64,000 bases of DNA, from the NCBI GenBank assembly GCA_002099365.1, contig MSED01000015.1, positions 2,604,001 through 2,668,000 on the forward strand, written 5' to 3'. Numbering within the stretch: position 1 is the first letter of the stretch; each line of letters starts with the position of its first letter. The position numbers and the translations under genes were made by a program. This document shows positions 10,900 to 23,698 of the stretch, in pieces. The stretch comes from Phialophora verrucosa. Lineage: Eukaryota > Ascomycota > Eurotiomycetes > Chaetothyriales > Herpotrichiellaceae. Under the pieces are notes generated by a model, which did no database searches, was not told the origin of the DNA, and was given only the letters and a program-made list of their open reading frames with translations.

Positions 10900-11150
10900 T
10901 GGGAGGACGACTCTTACGTTCCGCCAATTCAGCTTCTTCTGCGACCAATCCCTTCTAATCTGTATCGCAGCTGGACCGAACCGCATCGTTGGCCTGCCCT
11001 ATGACCTCCATGAGCTGTTGCCAGTACGAATACGAATGATATGTTCCCTACATAGGCGCCCGAAATCCTTGGATGAATTCGCCGAGCAAAAGCCCAGGCG
11101 GCTTTATTGTTGGTCATGCTGAGGAACTTGCTGGCTAGTCGCCTCTTCCG
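10900..11150 (-). pseudogene. Diverged, frameshifted copy of the 9037-9597 gene
   Basis: On the minus strand, the segment encoding ASKFLSMTNNKAAWAFARR parallels ASKFLRMIDTDRAWPFARQ of the gene at 9037-9597. The DNA after it (ATTCATCCAAGGATTTCGG versus GTCATCCAAGATTTTCGG) carries a one-base length difference that shifts the frame, and the donor-like GTAGGG sits where the other copy has GTAAGA. Farther on, AGAAGAAGCTGAATTGGCGG matches AGAAGAAGCTAAAATGGCGA of the other copy's exon 2. Which copy, if either, is functional is unknown. Confidence 0.5.
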
Positions 11151-11614
11151 TCCCAGGCACGACCTCCAAGCCTGACGCGAAGAGGTTTAGACTCTGTCCT
11201 CCTCGGAAGCGTGTTCCATGACATCTCGAGCTTCATACGCCATGAAGAGGGAACGCAGGGACCGATCGAGAGGCATTCTACACGCGCGATCGGGTTGACT
11301 CACCGCGTCTGTCCCAGTCAGTGGCATTCTCAACTGACCGGCTTCAGTCCACGCCTCGTAAGGAGGCGATTATGCGTTCCATCACCACCCTGTCTGGACG
11401 CCTGTCGCTATGCTATGCTATGCTATGCTACGCTCTAATGCTTTTCATCTCCCAGCCGGCATGTTACCGGTATTTGGTGTGCTGTCACATAAAGTCGACA
11501 TATAACCGTCTGATCAGTAGCAGTTTTTCCCTTTTCATATCCAGCCGAAAGGGAAAAAATGAGACACGAAAAACCTCCTAGCTCGTGCTGCGCTTAATGC
11601 TCATGACTGAAGCT
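11151..11614. other. Intergenic with a TATGC microsatellite
   Basis: About 460 bp. A short pentanucleotide run, (TATGC)n, lies at about 11409-11430. The rest likely includes the 3' UTR of SEN1. No gene seen. Confidence 0.5.
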
Positions 11615-14600
11615 CTATTTTCGTTTCACAAACATGTCCTCGGCATTCACCTTCTTCTTTCTCACCATTGGCGCTCCACCATTTTGCATGCTAGGGCGTC
11701 CTGGAGGTCGTGGGGGCAACCCAGCTGATGCAGGAGGTCGTCCGGCTCCAATCCCGTCTCGAGGACCGGTCGGGGCATTAACAGAGGGCCGTTCCTTGTT
11801 GGTCATTCCTGGAGATCTGCTGTCCTGGTTGGCTCTCGGTATCTTCGCTCTGTCAGAGGAGCTGCTTGACGGGTCGCGTTTGCGTTTGGCTCCATCAGCT
11901 CTGGCGAGAGTCGAGATTGTACTCCTGATGGTCGGGATAGTGTGCGCTTCATGTTCCTTGTCTGCTCGTCGCTGCCGCGCCTTGTCGCGCATGTTCCCGT
12001 ATCGGACTTCCTCTTGGCGAAGTCTTTCCTGCTGTGCCTTGCCCAGTCGTTTGTCAAGTGGAGCTTTGCACCGATCCGTGGTGTGGCCGACTTCACCGCA
12101 GGACAGGCAGCGAGGATCAGTACAATTGGTCAGAGTGTGTCCGGTGCCATTACATCGCCGGCACGCCCCGTATTGATCGGCCAAGGCTGCTTCGTTGTCA
12201 CAAGCGGAGCTAAAATGCTCGTATGATCCACAGATCCCGCAATTGCGAAGGTCGTTGAGCCCATTGGCACCGCCAGACGGATTGTAGTCGCTGGCACCGG
12301 CTACCGCATAGGAGGATTGCGTCCTAGGCTCGGGTTGCCGTCTGCTTGGTGGGGCATGCTGCAGGTGGCTCGATCCCTCTCTCGTCGACACTTGTCTCGT
12401 AATCGACTGGGCCGAATCCCGTCGGCTGACTTCAGGTTTTGCGATCGAAGCTGTCGAGGACTGCCTCGAGAGGGCACTGCTCGGCCTGGAAGGTAAAGGT
12501 GTGCCTGGATTTGACGTGTCAGCCGATCGAGCAGCGTCTCGCACACCCTTCACCGACGTTGGAGAGGGTTCCTTGAAAGCGGCATTGGCGGTAGAAGCCC
12601 CTTCGGAGTGAGATGAGCCCTTCACAGTCTCAGACACTGACTCGCTGGAATCCATCATCTCAATGTCATCTTTCATCATGTCCTCACTTAATACTTGCCG
12701 GTTGAGCAACTTGGCAATATCTCCGTCCGTGTAGAGGTTCCTGTCTTTAGCATCCGTGATCAAGGCACGCCAGAACTCGCCCTGCATCAGCGCCTGAGAG
12801 TTACCCAATACCCACAGCGAGCATTTAGCCCGAGTCAGACCGACGTTCATGCGTCGAATATCGTTCAAGAACCCAATGCCCTTTGTGGAAGCTCTGACGC
12901 ACGAGAAGATGATGATCTCGCTCTCTCGACCCTGGAAGGCGTCGGTCGTGTTGAACTCAATCTTGGAATAGATGCCTTCTCCATATTCGTTCTGGAAGCG
13001 CCGCTTAAGTTCTTTCAGCTGGCCCTTGTACGGCGTAATGATGCCGATCTTTCCAGCAAAGTCGTACTTGCGCACGTCCGATGTCAGTCTCCTATATATC
13101 TGCATCGCAACCATGATTTCGGCAGGGTTGACCAGCGAATGGCCCTTCGTTGCTGCCTGGCTCATGCCCTGAACGTCGAAGAATCGGTACGGTGCGAAGA
13201 CGTCGCTATGATGCCATGGTCTTCTTCGAAGCTTGGCCATGCCTTCGCCGTCCTTCAACCGAGAGTCGTAGAATGTCTTGCTCGGGAAGAGACTGATCTC
13301 GGGATGCATACGATATTGCGTGTCCAACAGATGCACGTCCTTCTTGTGGTTGTTCTCCATGCGCGCGAACAAACTTTGCTCATACTGGAATTTGGCGGCC
13401 GTGCGGGACAACACCGTCGGGGGCAATTGCTTCGGGTCACCCACAAGGATACATTTTGAACAGCCGTATTTGAGAGGAATCAAGGCCGACAGCTCAATGG
13501 ATTGCGCAGCCTCATCGATGATGACCGTTTCGAATTCGACGTTGAGGCCTTGGAATAGCTCGTGACCGCTCCCGCTCAAGGTGGCACAGAGAACATGGGC
13601 TCCGTCGAGGATCTCCTGTTGAACCCGTTTCCGTGTGAGATCCATGTCTCGAGATGCCGTGTTTTGCTTCTCTCTCATGTCATCGATCTTGCCGCCCAAC
13701 CCTCTCTGCTTACGTATGAGAGCGTCCATGAGCTGCTCCTCCTTCAACAACGACGTCTCACCTTTGCCTCGACGTTCGCTGACGTTGTCCCGCAAGCTTC
13801 TCAGTTCTTCAGAGACTTGTTTATGCTCCATCATCAACGCATGGACGTCTTCTCCAGGAGCCTTGGGGCCCGCGGTAGCAAGTTTGGCGTTGACAAGCTC
13901 CTCGAGAGTGACGTCCTTTACATTGTTGTTGATGGCCTCACTACGACCCAAGCGAACAACAGACACCTTCTCGAAGGAACCATCTAGCATTGTGACACCA
14001 TCCTTAAATCGCATCACCAGTTCATCAACTGCGGCATTGCTGGGGGCGCAGACGAGCAACTTCTTGCTGGCCGGGGGCGGTCGAGGTACACCTTGAGTCG
14101 TGTTTGGCTTGGGACCGGTACTCGGCTTCTTGACGAACCCCGTCAACATGGCGCCGACCAGCGCGCAAATAGTCTTGGTCTTGCCGGACCCAGGTGGACC
14201 CTGAATCAACGTGAAGGCGTCGTTGTCAAGTGCGGACTTCACAGCCTTGGCCTGTGCAAGGTTTACGTTGTAGGTCCTCTTGATCGGCCGGAGCACTTCG
14301 TCCGCATAGTCTAGTATTGGCGAAGGTTTCGCCCGGATGATCTCGTCACAGAGGTCATAGTACTGCAATGCCATCAAGGCGCCATATTCCCTCTCCAAAG
14401 GCGTCAGAGACTGGATTTGAACACCATAAACCACAGCCTTGTCGCTCAGGTACGGTCGAAGAGGATTATTAGCGGCATTGACTCGATAGACGACCTGGAC
14501 TTCGCCCCGTTTCCGCGTAATCTCTTTCACCCGAGCCAAACAATGCGGCTCCCCGGGCTCTTGGATTGGTCTAGCTGACTTCGAGAGCAGCACCACATCC

Positions 14601-17600
14601 GACACTCCGACGCCGAGATCTTTCCCGTCTGCAAAGGACATTAGCGAGTTGATTTCAAAGAAGCTGTCGACGATCAAAGAATTCGCTATTTTGACTTCAA
14701 ATGGTCTGGAATTCCCTTCTTCGCGGTCTTCACGCGCGGAACGGAAACTCTGCCAGGCTTCGAGTACCAGTAATGGCTCGAAGGTCTTCTGATAATCCTG
14801 TGGAGTCCGGAACGTATCCGTGACCAAGGTGTAATCGTCTTTCGTCGAATTCGGCGGGGTGTCGGTGTCTGCAAAAAAGTCCCACCCGAGCATCGTTCGG
14901 TGCAACTCACTGAGATCTGGTGCGAGTCGAGCACGGATATCTTTGTGTGATCGTTGTTGCTTGACCTTCCTCACGGGGCCAGCATGCAACGGTCTTCTCT
15001 GTCCAGCCTGAGCAGGGATTGCAGGCCCTTTGCTCTTGAGGCCGAACAGCTCGTCCTCTGAATCCGAATCGGCTTCGGACTCGCTAGAGACCATCAGACT
15101 GTTCGGGCCTGCCGAGTGGTCTTTGCCAATGACTCCAAGACCGGTCAAACCAGAACCTTGGCCAGCTGTTTGGGCACCGATGCCTGTCTTGCCTCTCAAT
15201 CGTGCAGCAGCTTCTTTGTCTCTCAGCTTCCGGGCGGCCTCCTCCCGTTTACGATTCTCAATAAAGGACTTCGCTTCTTGTGCTTTCTTGGCCTGAATCT
15301 CAACTATTGACATCGGTGTGGGCTTCGGCTTTGCCGGCACCTTTTGCGTCAGGAGTGACTTGATCTTGTTCTTGTCCTGGGGAGCAACGGTTGCCTTTGA
15401 GGTGCCCAGAGCCTTATTGGTGATCTCCACCAAGTCATCGTCATCTATGCCGTCGTCTCCGAAGTCCTCGGCGCTACGTTCTCTTGAATGCGGTGTTGTC
15501 GTCCTTGAAGCGGCAGCGGAGCCTGTCCATTTATCCAGATTCAGCGTGGCCTGCTTCTTGACGGACTTCTCGAGCTGGCGGTCGAAATAGTTCTCCAACG
15601 CCCGCACCAATCTAGCCTTCTGAGCAGCGGAAAGCATGGTTCTGATGGAGGTCCCCGTCGCAACTTCCTCCACATATGTCAGTCCCTCGCTATTGGTGTT
15701 GACAGCGCGGTGTCGTTTGAGCTGACCGAGCATGTTGCATATCAGCGTTACGAGCGTATCAGCCAGATAGTCATCCCTGAGCCTCAGCCACTTGCACATA
15801 GTGTCGAGAGTACTCAAGGGCGAGCCCATGATCTTCTCGTTCGAACTGCTTGAATCCAAGAGCGTTTTCCGGACTTCGTCGGCTTGCTCCGGTTTTGAAT
15901 TCACCACAATGCTGGCGAAGAGGTCGTATTGATTGAAGAGCTCTTCCGCATATTGCATGGCGTCTCGACAGACCTCTTTCATGGTCTCTTTGCTGTGCAC
16001 TTCGATTGACCAACGTTCCGTATGACCGTAGATTGTCTTGAGAGCGACCCACTGGTAGGACCAGTATCTCTGTACCGCCAGAACATCTCGCGGGGAGAGA
16101 GGCATGCGCCGCAGATGGCCATCTGTAGGGTTGCAGAGCGCATCAAGAATTTCCATGCCGGTCTTTAGCATCCTCGGCACAGAAGCGAACGTCTTGTAAT
16201 TTGAAACTCGTCTGAATAGCCAGCAAATACCGTAGATGGTCGTCCCAGTAAACGAGGCGATGAGATGAGAAAGTGCTTCTTTCCTACCAAACTCTCCGCT
16301 GATGTTCTTGACCATGGTAATGGCTGCCTCGTATATACCTTGATCAGGAGAGAACAGAGCAGCCACTAAGGACATAGCCGTTTCCTGTTGTTTGAAGAGT
16401 GCATCGAGATGAAGCGAATTGAACCCCGAGATGCGTTCGAGAAACCTACCGACCATTGTATTGACCTTGTCGAAGATTGAGTTGTACGACTGTTTCTCTT
16501 TCGCCAATTTGTCGCCTTGTCGGATTCGGAATTGCTCGAGCCCGGGAAGGGGCATGATTCCAAGGAGCGCTGCAGTGGACAACTTCCGATCGTCTTCCCG
16601 TAGATTGTCAACCACTGCATTCCAGATCTCTGGGGTGTAGGTGCTGGAGTCTTGCCGCCGAGGTTCACTGCGAGTGAGGTTCTCAAAATCGAGCTTCAGG
16701 CACTTGCACTCCAAGGCGACCGCGTTTCTGACAACGTCAACGATCTCCTGCTTCGTGTCTTGTGGCAGTGACTGAGCCAGGGCGGGATCCCGAGGCTTCA
16801 GGATCGTGTCCAGGCGGTGCCCAACCAAGTTCAGCGAATCAATGTAGACCAACCGCTCAACCGGGGGTTGATTATCTTCTTCCTCGCCAGAGAAGCTGGT
16901 GAGGGTCTTCAACAAGACTTTGACTGCTTGTTCGAAGCATCCCCTTCTTGCTGGAAGGCTAATGGAGCTGTTTTCTATCCTTTCAAACAACTGGTGGAGC
17001 AGAGTCTGTGCGGCAAAAGGTCTGTTCGCTGGCTTGAGGGAATCCAACAGCAAATTAGTCCACGATAGCAGGTCCTGCCCCGACCCATCAGCTGCCGCCG
17101 CCGACTCCTGAAGGAGCTTGTTGAAGGAGGGGGTAGCGAAGACCTGCTCGATGATGGTCTGCGAGGAGATGGAGCCCATTTTGTCCCAAAATGCCTCAGG
17201 GGCCTTCTCCAGTATTTGCTTGAGCGTTGACAGGATGTAGGGGACGGCTAGAGTTGTCTTGGCTAAGTGGTTCAATGCGGTGGTGGCGAGGTTCGGATTC
17301 AGGTCGAACAGCTTGTAGGTAATCATGTGTGCATCGAGCTTGCTGACGACAAGGTCGAGAGCACTCCACAGTTTCACAATGTCACTGTCATTGGAGACAT
17401 GCTGGAGCTTCTTTTGCAGGTAGTCTTTGACCGCCCAGTCCCATTCAAGCTCTGACGGAGGCTTCTCGAGTCGCTTCCAGGTTAGACTGGCCCAGTATGT
17501 ACGGATGGGATCAGAGGAGAAAAGGAATTGCACGGCGGCAGGTAAGATCTCCCGCATCTTAAGCGGCTTTCTGGTCTGCACCATTTTGAACGGACCGTCG

Positions 17601-18231
17601 AAGTGGTTCTTGAGATTGTCTTCGTCTTCTAGGAAAGCCTGACACACCAGCGCCTCAAACAAGGCGTGCAAATGTATCTTGTCGAGCAAAGAAGAAACTC
17701 GCTTCTGTTCCGGAGCTTCTCGTAGAGTCTCGCCTGCTGCGTCAAGGCCCCGCACAATGCGCACGATATCTCTTCTGTTGATGAGCGAGAAGAAATTGGT
17801 AATATCACCGTCCTCGTACTCTTGCCTCAGCTGCTCCCGAAGACCGATCTTTGCAATGTAGTATTCGCGGATGCAGATATCGCATTTCCCCAGTGCCTCG
17901 TCCAGACATTGCCAGATGTAGCTTTGATACTGTTCGCTCTCTTTACCATCGTATGCCAGGAGTTGCAGCGCCGATACAAACCTGGCCCGTCGTTTCCTGG
18001 CCTCCTCGATCTTGGCGAGACGAACTGGGTCCGCTTTCGCTGTTGTGTTCACATCACGCTCGTCTTCGTATCGATCTGTATCGTCGTCGCTCTCTCGGGG
18101 ACAGAAGATGTGTTGTTCAGGCGGAAGTTGCTTGAACTCTCTGCATAACCATCCATGTCAGCGGATGGCTTCACCTTGGTTATCTCAATCTAGGGGTGGA
18201 CTGACTCTAAGATTGCAATGAACTCCGCCAT
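11615..18231 (-). CDS. SEN1: Sen1/senataxin-type superfamily 1 RNA-DNA helicase with C-terminal zinc knuckles
   Basis: Nuclear 5'-3' helicase that removes RNA polymerase II from non-coding transcripts, resolves R-loops and in yeast also affects Pol III and tRNA metabolism. Two exons: 18231-18206 and 18140-11615, giving 2183 aa. The small first exon (MAEFIAILE) is joined by a 65-nt GTCAGT...GCAG intron and restores the conserved N-terminus EEFKQLPPEQHIFCPRESDDD. The N-terminal ~1200 residues form the long helical Sen1 region, followed by a basic/acidic linker. Helicase motifs are clear: Walker A GPPGSGKTKT (about residue 1320), DEAAQ (about 1550), GDPKQLPP, TQYRMHP, TDAFQGRE and GLTRAK. The C-terminal tail has three CCHC zinc knuckles (about 1975-2045; C-x2-C-x4-H-x4-C), then a low-complexity basic tail. 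The knuckles are not part of yeast Sen1 or human senataxin as I know them. Confidence 0.95.
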
Positions 18232-18933
18232 GGCTGCGGGCGGCGCGATAAGAGGAAGTTGAGCGGTTGCTGATGGATGACGGTACGCACGAGAGGAATG
18301 GTAGACCTCTCATAGTGGTAGCAGTCGGGCCACATCGGCGATGTGTCAATGTTGTAGAGAGACAAACCGGTCTAGAGGAAAGGTCATGGTTAACAATTAT
18401 TTGGGTCGTTGTTGCACTCGGGCTCATTTGAAGGGAGAGCGGGCACGGCGCGTCAATGAAAAAGTCGCGTGAAGGGCTCAAATGACTCGTAAAGTGCCTG
18501 CCTCACCTGCGAAACGTAGTGACGCGCTCACGTGCACCTCAATGATGCTCCCGATATTATGGATGGGGCACAACTACCACAGAGTGAGAGAGAAAATAAT
18601 CAAGGATAGTTAAGTGAAATGATCAGGGATAGGCAAAGTGAAGATAGTCGGAAGTGAAGTTGAAACAACATCAATCCTCACATTGGACTCAGTCAACCAG
18701 AGGAGTCATAATTACATGGAAGTTCCCACTGAATCCGATGCAGGCCTCCATTTTGTGGTATTCTAACTTAGAATATATACAGCACCAAAGCTTCGCTAGA
18801 TATTTCCAGTCCCCACGCTGGTGGGATAACGTCTAGCCACCGTGGAGCACGCACAACGCCCGCCCATCATAACTATATCAAAAGGCATCAAGTCGTGAGA
18901 TACTGTTGCCTTGGTTTCGGTGTCCTCTGGATT
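18232..18933. other. Intergenic between SEN1 promoter and flippase 3' end
   Basis: About 700 bp, AT-richer around 18580-18800. It contains the SEN1 upstream region and probably the flippase 3' UTR. No gene seen. Confidence 0.4.
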
Positions 18934-21900
18934 CTATTCCGGGATCACCCTCGTGTTGACCTCGGACAGCCCTGGCTGTGAGTATTGAGACTCCATCCTC
19001 TGGAGCATGGCGGCACTAGTGAAGTCCCGGCTGCCCTCGTAGCTCGGCCTGAGCTTGTCAAAAGATTGCCGTTGTCTCTCGAATGACGAGCGAACACGAT
19101 CAAGGGAAGGCCTTCTCCTCTTTAGCTTGTCAGGAGTGGCTGGCTCCCCATGAGGCCCTATAATGTCAAATGACGGCTTCGTTCTATCCGTGCCGTCGCT
19201 CCCTGTCTGGCTATGGGGATGACGGGGATCTCGTGTCGGTGCTTCCGAGGGCGGATAGATCGGCCGCTGAGATTCGGCCATACTCCCGTACCTTGTATGA
19301 CTCTGCTGCCCGTTGGCTGCAGCTGGCGCCTCCTCAGGCTGTTCTGAGGTCGTGCCAGAAACATCCACGAGCTTGGGCGGCACAAAGGCCTCGTACTCGT
19401 CCAGGTACTTGAACTTGCCCTGTCTGACTTGCTCGCGAACAATGTCGATGTCGTAGGGCATGTAGTTCTTCTGGAAGTATTTGATGCAGAACCGGGGTAA
19501 CAGGCAGATGATGAAGGTCAGAAGCGTCAAGGCCCAGAACGTCAACTGTCCGTACACCTCGGCCCCAGCCTTGTAGAATTGGAAGGATGCCTCGAACGAA
19601 GAGTAGATGCCGGTCCAGGCGAAGATCAAAAGGGAGCTGATGACGGTGACCAACACCATGAGCCAATCCCACTTGTAGGTGTTGAGGAGGATATAGGAGT
19701 TGATCACGAGGATAGTGACACAGGCGACGTAGACGCCCATGCGCTCCCGGTCAGCGATGCCTCGTCCGTTCTCGCTCTCGAAAGTTGCAGGTTGGAACAA
19801 GAGATAGGCCATGAAGAAGCAAATGGCGGATTGGTAGAGGCCGTCAGCCATGTATAGCCTAGATCTTCGTTAGAACAACCTTCGGGGGATGATGTGGGTG
19901 GCTTACCAGAATTTGGTTGGCGTCCACTCTTTCCGTTCCATGCCGCGGCGGTATAGTTGAGGTACTGCAAGCGACACTTTGTCACTCACATCTTGGTCCA
20001 GAAAACCCATGACACCGACAGGCAGAGATGTGAACGCCAAGTTCACAAGCAGAATGTAGGTGTAGTCGAAGAGATAGGTAATATCGAAGTTGGTGTATAT
20101 CTGAGACCAGAAAAGAGCAAAAGTCCAGACCAAATTCTAAATCGCAAAGTTAGCACAAGCGCACCACAGCATGACCATTGCGCTTGCCTTATAGAAGAAG
20201 TTAGCAATACTCTCGGCGAGACGGCGATAAGACCAGCGACCGTGGACGAGGACCAGTCTTTGGAGGAAACGGAACTGTCCAATTGCGTAGTCGGAGGACA
20301 TGACGGCTTGTCGGCCTTCTTCACCAGCAATACCGACCCCAACATCAGCCTCCTGGATCATAGCGACGTCGTTGGCACCGTCGCCAATAGACAACGCCAT
20401 GACGTCGAGACCGTTCTTGACCAGTTGGACGACGGCCGCTTTTTGCGCCGGACTGACACGGCAGCAGAGAACAGACTTGCATTGCTTGCACAGAATCAAG
20501 AAGCGCTGCCTCAAGGCATCAGAGAGTACCAACTCCAGGGACTCGCCATCAATGATCAAGGCATGGGTGGCCGGCGGGGGTTCGTGCACCAGTCGCGCAG
20601 CTGCTAGCTCCTCGTCTGAGCCGGTCAGCCCGAAGGTCGCGAGGTGTTGGTCTAAGAGCTTGCCAGCCTCCTGGACAGAGACCTCGGGAATATCGAATAG
20701 AATTAGATCCATGTCGTTCGAGAGCAGGTTGCAGGAGAATCCGATGTTGATGGCAGTCTCGACCTTGTCGCCAGTGAGAACCCAGAGTTTGATACCAGCC
20801 TGGCCAAGTAAAGCGATCGTGTCCGGCACGCCGTCTTGGAGGCGATCCTCGATAGCTGTGCCTCCAAGAAGCGTAAGCTCTCTTTCAATCCTGTCGGCCA
20901 CCTCCTCAAGACGGTCCTCTCGGTCAGTTAATGCCTGGGCGGCAAAATCGTGGTCTTTGTTCCACTCTCGATAAGTATCTTCATCGAGATCCCGTTCTGC
21001 CATACAGAGCGTCCGAAGACCTTCACGGGCAAACATTTCCAGATTCTCGGCCGTTGCTTTACGGAGTTCCTGCTGTTCGCCACGAGCCAGACGGGAATAG
21101 ATCATACTATCCGCACCTTTGCAGAACAGCTTAATCCTTCCATCAGGCATCCTCACAATGGCGCTCATCCGCTTCCGAGTAGAGTTGAACTCGAGTGTGT
21201 TGAGGATACGATAGGTTCTGTCCTCACCGAGCACATTGACATGGAGGTCCTCCTTAGTGCGACCCAGGACAGTGAAACCCATGTCTCGGGCTGTGGCGAC
21301 AAGCGCGGCTTCATCGGGAGATTGTGCTTTGAATTCGATCTTCGGCGGGTCACCAGGAGTCGTTTCCGTTATGACGGTGTGGCAGAGAGCCAATGCAATC
21401 ATGAAATGCTCGAGAGCAGCCTGCTGCGCTTCGCCTGACTGACCATTCAAATCCGCCACAAAGTTGGGTGAAATAAACGTAAGCTCCTCGTCGTGGAGAT
21501 ACGGATTGTCGTAAGTTTTCCGGAGCAACCTCAAAGTCTCAACGCGTGCCTCGGCGAGCTCTTGGTGTACCCGTGCGGCTTCGGCCTCGACATCTATTCC
21601 TTGCCTGCGTCGCATCCCCGCTTCGGCCTCGGTGTAGGCCTCGCCATAGGGAACGCCATTGATGGTGCACTTCTTGAATTCCATCACGTTCTGGGTCAGG
21701 GTGCCGGTCTTGTCAGAGAAGATGTACTCGATTTGTCCCAGATCATCGGAGATATTCCAAGTCTTCGGAGTACAGGGGTAGTCGAGCTTCTCATAGTACA
21801 TGTGAACGTCTGACCAGATGAAAAACGCCTGAATCGACCGGATGATTTCCAGCGTAATGTAGAGCGAGATCGGCACCAAGTTCTGGAAAAGGATCACTGC

Positions 21901-23698
21901 AGCCCAGAAGGTGATGAAGCCATTCGTTGCAGGATTGCCGCCAATAGAGCCGAATTCGAAAAAGTCCAGAGAATTGCCCCCGTCAGACCATGTGACTCCT
22001 TCGACAATACCAGCAACCAAGCACATGAAGAACAGGATGATGAAGTTGTAGATGACGTTCCGATTCAGATCCCTGGCCATACGGGCACGTTTGCTGGGTG
22101 TGATGCCCGAGTTGAGCATGATCTTGGTCTCTCCGCCAGTAAAGACGACTATCCCGAGAATCCATTCCGTATTCTTTAAGCTGCAACCACGCAAAAGCAT
22201 GTTGTTGATAGTGATTGACTCGGCCATCTCGCGGGTCTGACCAGTGGGATCCCGTGGGTCATGTTGTTGCCACCGAATGACGCCGTTGTAGGAATACAGC
22301 TTTGGATTGGGCCCCTCGCTGTCAACTACAAATTCGGCGTATTCGCAGTCTTTGGCATGTTTGACCTTGCGCCCCGCTTGGACGGCTTGCCGGACCTTCA
22401 AGTTTGTCTCGCCGTCAAGGTTCTTCGTCTCCACGTAACATGCGCCATCAGGATCAGAGGTGGACAAGACAACAATGTCGGCGGGAACAGGCTCGTCGTT
22501 GTAGATACGAACAAAGTCGCCAACTTTGACGTTCTTCCAGTGGTCTTTCTTGAAGCGAGCCGTGTCTGGAACATCCTTGTGGGGGTTAATGACGCTGCCG
22601 TAGTCCCTCTTTGGCGGCGGAACGCTCCTCCTTTTGGCCGAGTCTTGCGTCCGGAGCATGGAAGGTGCATTATCTCCGCCAGTGTGAGGCTCGTCTGCAG
22701 TCTCGTAAGATAACGCACTGCTCGGAGGGCCTCCGTTGGCATCTGGTGACAAGCTGGATCGGTAGCCTGGAGATGGTACGGGGGTCATGGCGATGTCGTC
22801 GCCATTCTGGCTCTGAGAAGAGTGGAAGGATTCATGTTCCGAATAGTGGGAGCTCCGGACAGTGCCCCGTGTAGCGATGGAATTGCCCCTTTGCAAGCCT
22901 GGGTGGTCGCCGGCCGCGTCCTTTTCCGAACGCTTGGGATGCCCCTTTCGGAGACCCTTGATCGAACGATATGTGGAGACGACCGACCTCGTGCAAGCCT
23001 TCTTGAATCGCCTCCAAACGGAGATATCGTCATTCGATGAGTTGACATTGTCCCAGTCGACTAATCGGTAAACAGGCGAGTTGTTCAATTCGGTGTCCAG
23101 CACCGTGCGGCCCCAATCTTCGACCGCATCTTTGATAGCAGTGACCGTCAGGATGAAGATCAAGGGCACAGATCCAAGGCCCGGATTTGAAGCGCCGAAG
23201 ATCGAGAAAATCTGCCAGGGTCAGATCGCTATCGAGCACCCAATTGCCAGTGAAACTTACACTGAGAATAACAATGAATAGAAAGTAGATATTAGCAATA
23301 TTATGGAATTGAAACCACAAGTTCTTCGGCACGAAACTGAGGGGGGTATACTTCGCGGTCCTGATTTTATTCCTCGAATATTGAGCTTTGATGTGGCCGT
23401 CTTCCGAAATGGCTTCGGGTGGGAGGGGTTGATTGACGTAGATCCTACGTCCCTGCGACTCTTCCTGTATTTGCTGCTCGCCCATGGGGCTGTCATCGGT
23501 TATCAAGCCAGTGTTTTTGGGCTCAGCGGGCTTCTCTTCATACGACGATACGTGCACCTTGGGTACCCTCTGCATCAGAGATAGCCTTTTCTTTGTTCCG
23601 CTCTGGCCAGGCTTCCGGGTTGTGGCCCAGCGCATTCTCTTGACTGGTTTGGAGACATTGGTATTGCTCTCGCCGCTCGTGAAGTGTATTCGCGCCAT
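18934..23698 (-). CDS. DNF1: P4-type ATPase, phospholipid flippase (Dnf1/Dnf2-like), four exons
   Basis: Moves aminophospholipids or phosphatidylcholine to the cytosolic leaflet of plasma-membrane, Golgi or endosomal membranes, usually with a Cdc50-family partner. Exons are 23698-23261, 23211-20188, 20136-19907 and 19858-18934, giving 1538 aa. Introns are 49, 51 and 48 nt; the second starts GC rather than GT. Seen: membrane entry LWFQFHNIANIYFLFIVILS; IFGASNPGLG; actuator region; phosphorylation site DKTGTLTQNVMEFKKC; nucleotide-binding SPDEAALV; TGDK; hinge GDGANDVAMIQEADVGVGI; and C-terminal membrane segments with FDQ-like LDQDVSDKVSLAVPQLY. The N-terminus is long and basic, the C-terminus Ser/Pro-rich with predicted phosphosites. 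The long cytosolic insert and FFYKNLVWTFALFW fit the Dnf1/2 class rather than Drs2 or Neo1. The class call is less certain than the family call. Confidence 0.94.
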
